A stretch of 64,000 nt of DNA from Allodiplogaster sudhausi. Lineage: Eukaryota > Nematoda > Chromadorea > Rhabditida > Diplogasteridae. Under the pieces are notes generated by a model. It was not told the origin of the DNA. It did not search any database and saw only the letters and a program-made list of their open reading frames with translations. The DNA lies in contig CALZFC010000111.1 in NCBI GenBank assembly GCA_945643635.1, forward strand, positions 776,001-840,000, read 5' to 3'. This document shows, in pieces, positions 36,101 to 50,263 of this stretch. The position numbers and the translations under genes were made by a program. Each line of letters starts with the position of its first letter. Within the stretch, counting starts at the first letter, position 1.

Positions 36101-38056
36101 CAATTGTACTCTCAGAAGATTTCGATTCTTCAGCTACCGTCTGGAGGGCCATCTCCAACTTCTTCGCACATTTCGATTCCTCGGTCACTTTTGGAGGAAT
36201 CATCTCGAATATCTTTGACTTCTCCGGAGTCGACTCTTCCATCAAAATACTTTTCTCAACTACATTCCTCGTTGACCTCTCCTTGAAAAAATTTTTTTTT
36301 CTTACTTCGACAAATATGAAACTCAATACTACGTATTGACTGTTCTCAAAAAAGGAGGTCCCAGGAGAAAAAAATAGATCTGGAGTACCTAACCCCCTTG
36401 ACATTGCTTATATCCATATCTGCAATATCTTCAAGCATAGCAATGCGATATTCTTCGGGAGATATGCCGATATAGCCGTCTTCCCGGTCAATGAACTCCG
36501 CCCGAATTGGATTCTCTTAATAGAAAAATGACCAAATAGAGTGCGCCTTTTTGTATAATTTCACCAAAGGAATAACAGAAAAAGGAAATAAAGACATATA
36601 GACCGTACCCTTCGACATGAAGACAGACTTCTTGACATCCTTGGAAAGCAGAGGCCGGTCAACAGGGCGCGCAGCTTCTTTGATGAGAGCGACGCTTCTT
36701 CGACGTGCTGCAAAAGTCTTCAGGTCCCTCCCACACTTACAAAATATATAAAATGAAATGAATTAAAATGTAATAAATTGAATTTTCACCTTTTTGAGAA
36801 GTTGGACGACCGAAAACGAGTGCAGTTAGTTCCCCCTCATCATCATCAAGCCACGAATTCACTGCCGGAAACGCACTCCGTGCGATGTCCCTAAACAAAT
36901 GAAAAGATAAAAAAGGTAAGAACTAAAAAATTTCTGGTACCAAAACACAGCGTCAATCTTGCGGGTATCCTCCTTCAAGCGCTCTCTCGCCAGCTTCCAA
37001 ATCCTCTTCAATTCTTCTTGTTTTCCTTCCTTCGCTTTCCACTCAGCCCAGAGGGAATGAAATTTGAACGAGCTCTTGTAGGCGCCATCTTCATCGATAA
37101 TATCAAACATCTTCGCTGCGCCAAGATTTGTGCTAACCGGAGCCTAAAGCAATATCATGTTAGTATATGCCTACATTGATGGCTGTGTCCCGACGTTTCG
37201 TCAAATGCCTTTGGTAAAAGTCTCTGCTTACTTTTCGATTATAGGCCCTTCGTAATAGAAGTGACCCTGTAAATTTTGGAGTGAACTGTAAACGCATACA
37301 AAATGAACTGCGCACCTCGTTCCATATTCCCCTTCTCGATGTTTCCTCTTTACGCTCATTATTCTTCTCGGTGCTATCCTAGTTGGGAGGGTTCGTCGTT
37401 TATTTTGAACTGATTTTCATTATTTTCACGGAGGAAAGAAGACAAGAAAAAAGGTTCCTTAGAAACTTGGAAAAATTATGCATCTCCCAACTAGGATAGC
37501 ACCTCTGTCATTTCATACTGGTGGATACGAGCAAACGCTAAAGCTCATGAATAAAATAATAAATCCGGGAAAGATCGATTTCTAGAAGAAAAAAACTTTC
37601 TAGAAATCGATCTTTCTAGAAGAAGCTTTTTGCATAGTGACGAAACGAAATGTCTTTGAACCCTTCATTGCGCTCACCAAGATCTGAACAATGCGAAGAA
37701 GGTGGTCGTTGCCGCGGAAGCGAGTGTTCTCTGTGTAGAGCACCTTCACTGCCATGCCAGCCATTTGCTTGATCAACACGGGATCATTCTTCACGAACTG
37801 GGTCATAAGTTCCAGTTGCCTGCAACAAATTGGGCGGCAATAAAGAATAAAGTACTTTCTGGTTGTGGAGTATCAGATTCAGCATTATAGAAACAATTTC
37901 GACGGTTTGATACTCAGTGCCAAAATTGTCTTAAAGTAACAACGGGGAATTCAAACTGGAAAATTGCGCTTACATTGCCACGAATTGAACAGCTTGGTCC
38001 TCATCTGGCATCGTTAACGCCTTTCTGACCACCTCTTCAAAGGCAGTGTACGACAT
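33189..38056 (-). CDS. bub-1: BUB1 mitotic checkpoint serine/threonine kinase
   Basis: Kinetochore kinase of the spindle assembly checkpoint. The start MSYTAFEEVVRKALTMPDED is at 38056. The N-terminal Mad3/BUB1 TPR-like region includes RGNDHLLRIVQIL (37690) and KFHSLWAEWKAKEGKQEELK (37010-37070). The middle is low-complexity, acidic and Ala-rich. It includes a short tandem repeat of PAESSP units at about 34660-34722 and coiled-coil-like EEEDEKKAREAKAAEDLF (35050). The C-terminal kinase has the nucleotide loop IAKGGFAKVFFC (34360), Lys in ELALK, the catalytic loop IVHCDAKPDNW (33880, BUB1 form HxDxKPDN), LLLIDWGRAVDL (33690, in place of DFG/DLGQ), FDCREMLDGRPWTFQPDLFA, and DVWNEIFDECLNIP (33345), ending FNQGIAVNTA at 33189. 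These match the BUB1 order CVEMLSNKPWNYQID and DMWNEFFHVMLNIPD. The kinase domain separates it from kinase-dead BUBR1/Mad3. It is divergent from LSM14. Confidence 0.88.
37370..37503. mobile_element. 134-bp MITE-like element in a BUB1 intron
   Basis: Perfect 20-bp terminal inverted repeats: GGTGCTATCCTAGTTGGGAG at 37370-37389 and its complement at 37484-37503. The interior is AT-rich with no ORF. No clear target duplication is visible at the ends, so the superfamily is open. Confidence 0.6.
37570..37615. repeat. Perfect 18-bp hairpin in the same BUB1 intron
   Basis: AAAGATCGATTTCTAGAA at 37570-37587 and its reverse complement at 37598-37615, around a 10-nt loop. A partial third copy of the arm (TTTCTAGAAGAA) follows near 37613-37624. 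Confidence 0.7.
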
Positions 38057-38492
38057 TCTTCTGAAACAGAAAACATAATAATGTCTACAAAGTTAGCAAA
38101 TAAAATGTACACAAAAACATTATAAACTGAGTCAATGGTACAGCTATGTGAATGCACTAGATCAAATCTCACTGAAAACGCTCGCGCTCGTTTTAAAAAT
38201 ATACCCGCCATATTCGTCCGTAATTAGTACTGTCATGCTTTCCCCACGAGAGACACGGCACAGTTCATGTTCCTTGCACATCAAGACATTGTGGCCCGCG
38301 AGACGGCTAACGGTTTGAAATTCGTGCTTGGTTTCCGTCTTAATTTGCCTGAACTTTCACTTGATCTCGAAAGGTGTTTATTTCCTTGCAAGTTTCCCAC
38401 GCAGTGCTTTGCACGAACCGCTAGTGCCGGTAAAATGGTTATCGTTGTTGTCATAGCAAATTGGGTGTATTTAGGAGTCGTGAGAGGGAAAA
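38057..38492. promoter_or_regulatory. Shared intergenic region between divergent BUB1 and LSM14 genes
   Basis: The start codons are 436 bases apart and point away from each other. Both proteins act in the germ line and early embryo in nematodes, so co-regulation from a shared promoter is plausible, but that is inference. An open frame through 38267-38524 shows no family resemblance. Confidence 0.4.
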
Positions 38493-41400
38493 ATGTCAAG
38501 TCAAACGCCATACATCGGAAGTAAGATTAGCCTCATCTCCAAGCTTGACATTCGCTACGAAGGAGTTCTCTACAGCGTCAACACCACCGACTCGACTATT
38601 GCACTTATTAAAGGTTTGCTATTCACGGTGACTTAGCGCAATGCATTTCGGGTAGTTAGCAAATTAGGCACGTCACAGTAGTTCAAAATTGTCATTAAGG
38701 GAAATCGTGCCAGGATCATCACCATTTAAATATCGGTCAGAGAAAAATAAGAAATAGTGTGTATTATTTATTTAGTGGGACCTTAGTGAAAAATCCGAAA
38801 CATCGAAGACGCCGACTTACTGTAACACGTAAAATTTTACTAAGTGTCGTCTTTGGTCACCGTGTATTCATTTAACTGAATATTTAAGAAGTTGAATAAC
38901 CCGTTTTCACTGTTTTGTCTTCAGTGCGTTCATTTGGAACGGAAGATCGACAGACCGCAAATCCTGTTGCTGCGCGAGATGATGTCTACGAGCACATCAT
39001 CTTCAAGGCTTCGGATATCAAGGATCTGATCGTCTGTGAGACCCCAAAGGCCAGTCAAATGTTCTTAATTGCTAACATGCTCACTTCGGTCCGGTGTGCT
39101 TTCCACAGGGCACTTCGGGGTTCAAATGAGCAATATTGTACTGTAGTAGCTCCTTTTAAAACGCTTTTCGCACTTGATCTGTGTTTGGCGTCACCACAGA
39201 CATTCGTGACCGGCTTTGTGTTTTTCTTAAGCTTGGCTACAATTTGTGTTTCAGACTCCGAATCTTGGCGGTCTGCCTTACGACCCCGCGATAGTTGCGG
39301 TGTCGAACCGTCCGGAGCCGCTGTCCGCCAGCTCCTCTCGCGCAAACACTCCCCATCGGGTTTCGCCTGGCGCTGAGGCTGCCCCGGTCAACCGCGCTCC
39401 TGGTGCTGGACGCTCAGGCTCGCAGCAACTCCAGCCGCGACCTGCTCATGGACCACCGCGAGGTGGCCAGCAAGGGCCGTATGTCTCGCAGCGACTGGGT
39501 TGGTTCATGATTACTTCGGATTTAGTAATCATCCTGACATTGTCTAGGTGGATACCAGCAGACGTTCAGCCGTGGCGGTGGCGGCTACGGAGTTCCGCAT
39601 TCGCTCATCAACCGAGGTGGTGTTCGCGGCGGCTTCGTGCGCAACAATCAAGGCCATGTCAGTGTAAAGAGAGATCGAATGTAAAATACTGTACGTATGT
39701 GAACCATGAATCGGATATAATTCAGGCTCGCGAGAAGGTTCGATACGAGAGCGACTACGACTTCGAGAAGGCTAATGAGCAATTCCAGGAAACGCTTTCC
39801 GAGCTCATTAAGGTAGTTTCATTGTAATTTTAATTAGTTGTTTTGGATGGTGTGCTCCCTATAGCTGAAGTCATGGATTTCATGAAACCGTGGTCTTAAT
39901 CAAGCGAGCTAAATTACGAGAGGTTTTCTGTTCACTCAAGCATCAGTTACTTGGTTGATGTATGAGCCTCCTACACATCAGGACAAGCTGAACATCGGAG
40001 ATAAGTCCCCGACCGATGCGGCAAGTGGAGATCACAATACGGAGAGTGAAGAAGGCAAGAATAGCGAGGACGGTGATGCGAACTTCTACGACAAAAGTGT
40101 TCGTTCCTCTTCTATTGGTGATGGAAGTGGGAGCACCATCATTGGAAAGCACGCACATTCAATAGTTTTGCTTTCGATCTGTGACGCTCGTTAACTTTAA
40201 ACTCGCACAATGATGCCTGTGCGTGTTTGTTGTGAAGAGCAAGGTCAGAAACGTTGCCTTGAATAACCGTAAGGATTATTTTTGTCTGTTGTGGTACTGA
40301 TGGCAAATACAAAATATACTCTGGGGTTAATGTCTGTTGTATTCCACCTATTTTGCAGAACTCTTTCTTCGACCGCATATCTTGCGAAGCGCTGGAGAAG
40401 GCCGAGGGAAGGAAGACACGGCCGGATTGGAGGAAGGAGCGCGAGACAAACCAGGAGACCTTCGGTCACCAGGCCGTCCGTTCCCTCAGCTATCGACGGG
40501 GGTACGGCCGTGGACGAGGCGGTCCTGGTGGTGGCCGATTCAGTCAGTACTGGTTTTCTTTTGGTTGCCTAAAACGAATCAGTCATCCTTCCTGGGTAAA
40601 AAAAAATCGACAAATTGAACGCCCTTTTTCCCTGTTGAGGAAGTTGGTTTTTTTCACTTTATTCTCCAAAATGAAGTTTGATAGCCAAAATCTCCTCTTG
40701 TAGTTATTACTTTATATCTTCAGGTAACCGATGTGCATGGCATATGCTCTGTCACTGACGCACTATCCCCTCGCACTATCTGCTCCTAAGTTGAATGTTA
40801 ATATTCCTTGTGTGTAACCTCTCCCTTGCTTTCCCCTTTTTATGTGTTGGGCTTTGTTTGTGTGCTTATTGTAAAAACCTTTTGTTTAAATCTAATAAAA
40901 AGGAAGCTCAGCAACTCGCTTACATCCCAGCACAAGCACCTTTCACTTCTTTGACTTACCCTATCTTTGTATGTAAATTGAGAACTCAGTGGAAGTTGTG
41001 GTTATTTCTACTGCCCGTTCGTCATTGAAGTTTCACACGCCATTCGCTGAAATTCTAGCATTTTATCTACCTGCTTCATATCGTGCTGCTGGACGAGGCG
41101 TCTGACGCGCTTTTTTCTTCTGCAGAAGTCTTCAGCAAGGCAGGGACTGCGGGTCAGGATGGCAGTATACAATACTTCGGCTGCATGGCGAGTGCATATT
41201 TAAAGAAGACAAGAAATGTATTAATGAGTCTAAAAACAGGAAAACGTAAGTACACAAAATATGTTGTGACATCGAAGCGAATGTATGTAATTGTCCTTCG
41301 TCGCATGCTATAGCTTTGCATCTTATAGTCATTGTGATCTCTAACCGTATCAAAAGATGCACTAAGAGAGGTATATATATCTTTATCGGTTTGCCCAGCA

Positions 41401-43137
41401 TTGATGTAATTAGTGAAACATATTTTCGTTGCATTGGTTGCGGTCGGGGTCAAGCAATGGGGGAAAAAGAGGAAAATTAAAGAAGGTAGAGAGAAAAAGA
41501 ATTAGTCAGATGTACATAGTGGCATGTACTTTACATTATGTGAACCTGCAGTGCTCCAGCTCTAGCCGTATTCGTCATTGGAATTTAAGCGGAACGGATA
41601 AATAAATAAAACATGAGTTTCTTTTTACACAGGAATTTTAAAGGGGGCCCATGCATGGGGAATAAGGGGCCACGACGTGCGATTTTTAGCGGCCAAGAGA
41701 GAACCCATTTTGGCCCCTAATCCACCCGGCGTGGGCCCCTCATTCTGCTAGCCGGGGCCCCTGATCAAGCGCGTAAGCTCCCGAAAGACTACGTCGTGGC
41801 CACTTATACAACGAACAGGGGCCCCTTATTCTCCGTTGTAGCGCCCCCTTTTCCACATACCTGGGCCCCCTATCCAGCTCATCCGGGCCCCTTATCATAC
41901 CGTTCGCTGCCCCTTATTCATTGCTTTTCTCGTGCCTGCTTTCATCACTTGACAAGTACATTTATTCTTCTAGTTACCAGAATCACATGACAATCAAAAC
42001 GGGAATCCTAACATGCGGAAAATGAACGGGCAAGGGGGCGAATTTATCTATCTCGGCGGCAAGGAAAGATCGCAAGTCTTGTCCAACACTGCACTTCTTG
42101 GGGAAGAATGGCCTCCCTGCCTGTCCCATCCAGCCTGCGCAGATACCAGTCGCTCATCACCGCACACTGGAAGAGTAGCTTTGAAGTTTAAAAAAAATCA
42201 TTACTGGAGCAGTTGACCTCGGGCGAACGACACGCCGTAGTCTTCTTCCAAAACATCCATCGCTGTCCCCATCTTCAGTGTCTCTCTCGCCGCGGAACAG
42301 GTCGCGCTCGATCTCGCAAGGTGCAGCACCGTCTTCAAAAAATCATCGCAGCGAACTTAAAGTAAACAAAACAGCGCTGACCTGTTAAAGTTACGCGACT
42401 AATTGCAGTTGGGCCGCCTCGATCCCATCCTGTAGTCGCATTTTCGTTTGCAAGCCATCGCAAACCATGAAAAACAAACTAATTAAGTCAGAAGCTAAAA
42501 TACATAATGAACAGCACATGCAAAAAGTCCATGGCGAGTAATATTTTAGTGCAGCGTCCTTCTCGTTTTTAAAAACATCGGAAAACAACCGTACTTTTAC
42601 ACTAGATAAACCCCCTTGTGGCCCCATTTCAACGTCAAAAAGCATTAGTGGCCACCACAAGCAGAATCAGGGGCCACGGCGAGGTTGCTTGGGTAAAGGG
42701 TGGCTGCGCGAGTGCGGAATGAGGGGCCACGGCGTGGTCGCACCCCCGTGTGGCCCCCTATTCAGCATACGTGGGCCCCCTTTAAAATTCCTGTGTACAC
42801 GGGTGGTCGGGTTTTCGTTTAATTTTAGTGGGCCAAAGTGCGTTTTAGTGTGCGCTTTATAGACTCCATTAACGAAACCCATGTGCATATGAATGCCTCT
42901 TCCTTCGTTCATCTCTATTCATATCTGTCTTCTATATACTTCCAATTCAATTACATTTTCATTAAACCCTTCTATCGTTCCTGGATGAACACATGTTTTA
43001 TAGACGGTTTCAACGGCTACCAGAACGGCTACCGTTACAACAACTACCAAGGCGGCTCGCAAGGCTACGGTCGAGGTGGAGGCTTCCGGCGACCCAGTCA
43101 GCAACAGCAGGCGCCTCATCAGCAAGGGGCACAATGA
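38493..43137 (+). CDS. car-1 (LSM14): LSM14 / CAR-1 / Trailer hitch RNP-granule protein
   Basis: Cytoplasmic RNA-binding scaffold of P-bodies and germ granules, which binds the DDX6 helicase and 4E-T-type partners. Exon 1 (38493 to about 38611) starts [20 protein letters not shown] and continues [20 protein letters not shown], the LSM14-type Lsm fold. Exon 2 (38924-39050) is VRSFGTEDR...[15 protein letters not shown], which completes it. Then come a Pro/Ser/Gly-rich linker, the FDF motif [17 protein letters not shown] (39750-39810), the FFD box [13 protein letters not shown] (40360), the TFG box [11 protein letters not shown] (40452) and RGG repeats ([16 protein letters not shown], 40500). 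After a 2.4-kb intron carrying a transposable element, the last exon gives [20 protein letters not shown] and ends at TGA 43137. The domain order Lsm, FDF, FFD, TFG, RGG is diagnostic. Confidence 0.92.
41628..42795. mobile_element. 1.17-kb TA-flanked non-autonomous DNA transposon in the LSM14 intron
   Basis: Bounded by TA dinucleotides (41626-41627 and 42796-42797). Terminal inverted repeats start CACAGGAATTTTAAAGGGGG and extend to CCCA, about 24 bp. The subterminal 100-180 bp on each side carry many GGGGCC/GGCCCC-type words (TGGGCCCC, GGGGCCAC), several in opposite orientations. No transposase-like frame of useful length is visible. A TA duplication fits Tc1/mariner-like mobilisation, though the repeated subterminal words are unusual for that group. 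Confidence 0.65.
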
Positions 43138-44654
43138 TTGCTGGGCCAACACGGATACAGTGACGTTATTTATATTGAGCATATTTGAGGATTAGTTTCC
43201 TTTTGTGGTGGTTCAAAATGCGTCTTTTTTAAGTTGGGTTGTTCGATAGCATTATTTTCGCGTTCTGAGGGGTATACATCTGCGGGATACGGTTCTTCAT
43301 TTTTGTACATTTTTGTTCAATACTTGGTGGATTGCCGCCGCAAATTTTTTCCTTCGCCTGAATTTTTTTATTGCGCTTACAGCTAAAAGCAGCAATGATT
43401 CTTGACCACCCTCCTCATCCTTACTTTGCCCGCTTACAAGTTGCTGAGCCATTTCTTCCTCGTACGATTCATTAATGCCTCATAAGTGGTATCTGGAGGA
43501 TGTTTCGTTGTGAAATAGGCGATCTTTCTTTTTTTTTTTAATAAATCCTCCCTTTGATGAGAGTGAAGAGTGCATGATATGATTCATCATATGATTGTGA
43601 TCACCAACGACCTTTACACGATCCTCTTTGCCAATGGCATGAATTTGCCTCTGGCAGGCATTCCCTGCCCTTTGATTTACTTTTACCTTTTTAAATGGAT
43701 GTTATTAGGCTAGCTGGTGTCATTTCCTGCCTTCCTAGGGCATTAGCGCCGCTTCCTCTCCCTCTCGGAACTTGTCAAGCGATGAAGGGTAATCGGACCC
43801 ATCTGGGTGTGTTTGCAGTGGATTGCCTGACCCTCATTGTCTCTAATTTCTTTTTCTCGTTGTAATGTTGTAAATTTGTTAACCGGTCGTTCGCCTCATT
43901 TCATTTGGGTGCTTTTAGAAGTAAATCAGAGAAAAAAAGAAGAGTAAAGACAGACATACGTTCCTTGAATTGAGCTGTATTGCATAACAGGGCTGCCACG
44001 TAATGGTGATGAGCAATGGAGGGAATTTGTTTGAAGGTTAGTATGATAATATTGTTGATGGGTTCATATGATGTAACATTTACCCTTCAACTTATTTCCA
44101 AACGTCTGTTGGTTCGACGTAGGTCAGTCGCGAGTGTTCGCGATTCTTCCAGAGTGGGGCGTGGCGTGGCCTAATGAATCATAGATAACTAGATAAGCAA
44201 TACTTATGATAAATCGAACCTTCTCAAATAGAGCTGAAAATTCTCTATCGTACAATATGCAGAAGCAAGGGCAATATTTCTTTTCCTGCTAGAAATAACT
44301 CCTCAAATGAATGTGCGCGCTCTTTCGCGTGCATTCGCGAATTTTCGCGGGGAACGCATATTTAGCGAGTACCGCAGCCGATAGCCAAAACAACAGTGGT
44401 GTGTGCACAGCTCGGGTTGTTGTCGCTGAGTCTTATCTCAACGCTTGCTTTTCTGTACCTATACATACTTGTTCACTTGTTCTCGAGTTATTTAGCCTGG
44501 GGATTTGGTAGTCCCCCGATCTGATACTGCTGTTTTCTATGTTTTTTTTTGCAAAAGGTTTTAAAGTAGTCTGCGAATTGGATCATCTACGCGTTACTTA
44601 GCCTTTTTTGTCACTTGTGGTTAGACCTGAGTGCTCCTGTCTTAGCAATCAAAT
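43138..44654. other. LSM14 3' flank and HSP70 upstream region
   Basis: No exon was recognised. The first several hundred bases are likely LSM14 3' UTR (T-rich, with an AATAAA-type signal near 43551). The part nearest 44654 is HSP70 promoter and 5' UTR, with the heat-shock element listed separately. Confidence 0.5.
44334..44346. promoter_or_regulatory. Heat-shock element
   Basis: Reads TTCGCGAATTTTC, three perfectly spaced inverted units (TTC, 2 nt, GAA, 2 nt, TTC), the HSF1 trimer site consensus. It lies about 310 bases before the HSP70 start codon. Site recognition is direct. Function is inferred from the downstream gene. Confidence 0.6.
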
Positions 44655-47781
<3,127 letters not shown>

Positions 47782-48264
47782 ATTTCCGATGTGCTCTGCC
47801 CCTCCGTTTTCGTCTTCCTTGTCCGTGTCGGATGTACTTGATCTCCTCATTCGTCATTGCCGTGCTCTCAATATTATTCGTTACTCCCTGCTTTACTGCT
47901 TTAGTTTCTCCTATAGTCTCGGCATGATGTATAGTCAAAGCGGGTTCAGAGACCCCTATCAATTTGTGTTCTTCTAATCCGCCCTTAGAAGTATTCTCTT
48001 GCTTTGTGGCTCTCATTCGATGTATTATTATTCATTTTTATTATGTTCGTGATGAAATAAACGGTCAGTGACCTTGGTTTTGTACGCATTTCGTATTGTT
48101 GATAACGAACATAAAGGAGCACGTGGAACTTCTCATGCTTGGTGGCTGCGTCCGAGGACTATTCCTGCTCCATCAAGAAAGCTATTCGGAGCAGAATACA
48201 TTTAGAGAAGAAAAATTATTTGTTAACGCTTTCCTCTGACTTTTTCTTCAAGAAATTTTTATAT

Positions 48265-48384
48265 CTCTGGTAAAACGAATGGCAGATATATGGTAATGGC
48301 CAAGTATCCCCTTGATTTATTGCAAGTTTTGCACCATTTCACCAGTACCTCGCGGGGAAATGGATCATTCGCTTTTTACCAGAG
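48265..48384. mobile_element. MITE copy A, 120 bp, downstream of HSP70
   Basis: The right end, read inward, starts CTCTGGTAAAAAGCGAATG. The left end has CTCTGGTAAAACGAATGG. It is flanked by AT on both sides. The interior (CCCCGCGAGGTA...GGTGAAATGGTGCAAAACTT when reversed) matches copy B at 48562, in the opposite orientation. Confidence 0.7.
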
Positions 48385-48561
48385 ATTGGTTAAAATTTAA
48401 ATATGTTTTTCTTGATATCAAAAGAAATGTCCAGCGGTGTGCATGGCGCAGTGTGACTTGACGTATTATGTATAGTGATAATTTTGATTAAGAGTATTTA
48501 GTGTATATTCACATTTTGTCTCGTTTTAATTTCTAAAGAGGCTCCAATGAGGTCCCCAGTA

Positions 48562-48755
48562 CTCTGGTAAAAAGCGAATGGTCCAATTCCCCGCGAGGTA
48601 ATGGTGAAATGGTGCAAAACTTGCAATATTTCGCAGAAATGGTTCATTAATGGTAGGACGAGTATCAGTAAACTAGTAGTCTTGCGCCATTATTTGGCCA
48701 AAACACGGGGATACTTGGCCATTACCATTTGTTTGCCATTCGCTTTTTAACAGAG
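48562..48755. mobile_element. MITE copy B, 194 bp, with TA duplication
   Basis: Starts CTCTGGTAAAAAGCGAATGG and ends with CCATTCGCTTTTTAACAGAG. It is flanked by TA (48560-48561 and 48756-48757). It shares its first 70 and last 60 bases with copy A but carries an extra central segment. TA target duplication and lack of coding capacity fit a Tc1/mariner-type MITE. Confidence 0.75.
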
Positions 48756-48909
48756 TATCTTGATTTTTTGTCTGGGCTGTGTGATTGTTCTCATCTCACA
48801 TTCAGATATCGAATCAGCTACTAGTCATACTCTCATTTTCAATTCTTCTCGTGAAAACGTAAATTTTTGAGCCATGCTGTAAAATGACGTGTACAAAGAT
48901 TGCAGAACT

Positions 48910-49447
48910 ATGCAGATCGTGAGCGTCCTCCAGAAGCTGTTCAATGACTACCTCAAGACTACTCCTCAGAAGCTCAAGATCATCGACGCCTATATGTTGT
49001 ACATTCTCCTCACCGGCATCTTCCAGTTCGTCTACTGCACGATTGTGAGTTACTTCATTAATGAATTTAGGTTGCTTTTTAAGGAACCCTTTGGTGCTGT
49101 CATTGTTATTTCTGTGATAAGGATGAATGATTGTAAATTTTGTTTGACAGGTCGGGACGTTCCCCTTTAACGCATTCCTTGCCGGATTCATCTCTACGGT
49201 GGCATGCTTCATTCTCGCTGGTTAGAATGCTGTTTGATTCCCACTTCTACGTTCATGTTTTTTCTTCTTCTGGCCAATTTTTTCTTGAATACAAAACAAA
49301 ATACTTGTATATTGAGCATGCCTGCGAATGCAAGTGAACGAAGAGAACCGATCGGATTTCGCTGGGATCTGCCCGGAGCGAGCATTCGCGGACTTCCTGT
49401 TCGCCCACGCCGTTCTCCATCTCGTTGTCGTCAATTTCCTTGGTTGA
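48910..49447 (+). CDS. dad-1: DAD1, subunit of oligosaccharyltransferase
   Basis: Small ER membrane subunit of the oligosaccharyltransferase complex, needed for N-glycosylation. Exon 1 (48910-49044) gives [19 protein letters not shown], then [20 protein letters not shown]. Exon 2 (49151-49220) gives [20 protein letters not shown]. Exon 3 (49317-49447) gives [16 protein letters not shown], then [20 protein letters not shown] and NFLG with TGA. The three transmembrane helices and the [12 protein letters not shown]2-LHLVVxNFxG ending are the DAD1 hallmark. Length is about 111 residues, as expected. The ATG at 48910 is chosen because the family starts about 15-20 residues before DAYLLYILLTG. First of four same-strand genes in a row. 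Confidence 0.93.
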
Positions 49448-49717
49448 TGAGGCTTCGCAACGGTTCCTTCTCTGGAAGGAGTTCAGCTGTGATAATGCTT
49501 TGTTTTATTTATCTTTTTGTTGCTAAATGGTTGGGAACTTAATTTATTGTTATAAATTGCTTCTAGAGATATTTTACGTGCTTAATAATCTTGTCAGTGA
49601 TAAAGAATGGCATCATGGCAAAAAGATTGTGAGAACATAAAGCCGTTCAAGCGATGGTGATCTTATATCTTTCGTTTTTCGCCTGCAGTATTTTTAGTAT
49701 AAAAACAGGAAGCGCGA

Positions 49718-49967
49718 TGAATCACATGCGCCCGTTCTCCTTCATCAAGAAGGCTCTCAGCAATCCCACCTAGTCAGTTTTGAAAGATGTCTTGGTATCT
49801 CCAAGTGGGTGTCATTTGCTTGGACTTTCTTCTTTTCCAGCTTCCAGTCTTACGGTGCTTACGGCGCGTCCGGCTTCCTTCTTGCCATCTACTTCTGCGA
49901 GTGGAAGACAGTCGGCCAGTACATCCCCCTCTGGAATGCCCGCTACGCCATTGAGAAGCCGGAGTAG
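49718..49967 (+). CDS. UQCR11: UQCR11/QCR10-like small subunit of cytochrome bc1 complex
   Basis: Predicted tiny inner-membrane subunit of respiratory complex III. Exon 2 (49841-49967) reads QSYGAYGASGFLLAIYFCEW, then KTVGQYIPLWNARY, and ends at TAG. It mirrors the UQCR11 pattern AYTWGAVGAVGLVWATDWRLILDWVPY: one glycine-rich helix, then a W/D-x-K/R-x-ILxWVPx motif. Exon 1 (about 49718-49772) reads FIKKALSNPTY into exon 2 at the right phase. The only ATG (49718) appears one base out of that frame, so the start exon is uncertain. The second exon is solid. It lies about 270 bases behind DAD1. Confidence 0.65.
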
Positions 49968-50263
49968 AGGAGTTGGGAATCTGCTAGATGATGACGAACT
50001 CGTGAGAGAATAGGGCAGCACCATTTTAAAGTGTATTCTCTATTTCGATGCCATCCTCCGTAACAATGTAGAGATAAAGAGAATTAGTTTTACAGGTTTT
50101 GTGCCGACAGACTCACAAGTATGTTGTAACTTGTTCATGCGGAAGTAAGATACTTGCAGACTGTCAAATTAAGCTCTTTGGAGGCTTGTTTATATGATAT
50201 CTAGTCGCTGAAAATAAGTGGAAAGGCCTGTGGAGATGTTCTAGACTGTATTTCCATTGGAAT

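Noticed and set aside
38267..38524. Open frame in the BUB1-LSM14 intergenic region
   Set aside because: Overlaps the LSM14 start in another frame and shows no conserved motif.
40245..40469. Minus-strand frame opposite LSM14
   Set aside because: Antisense shadow of the FFD/TFG-box exon of LSM14.
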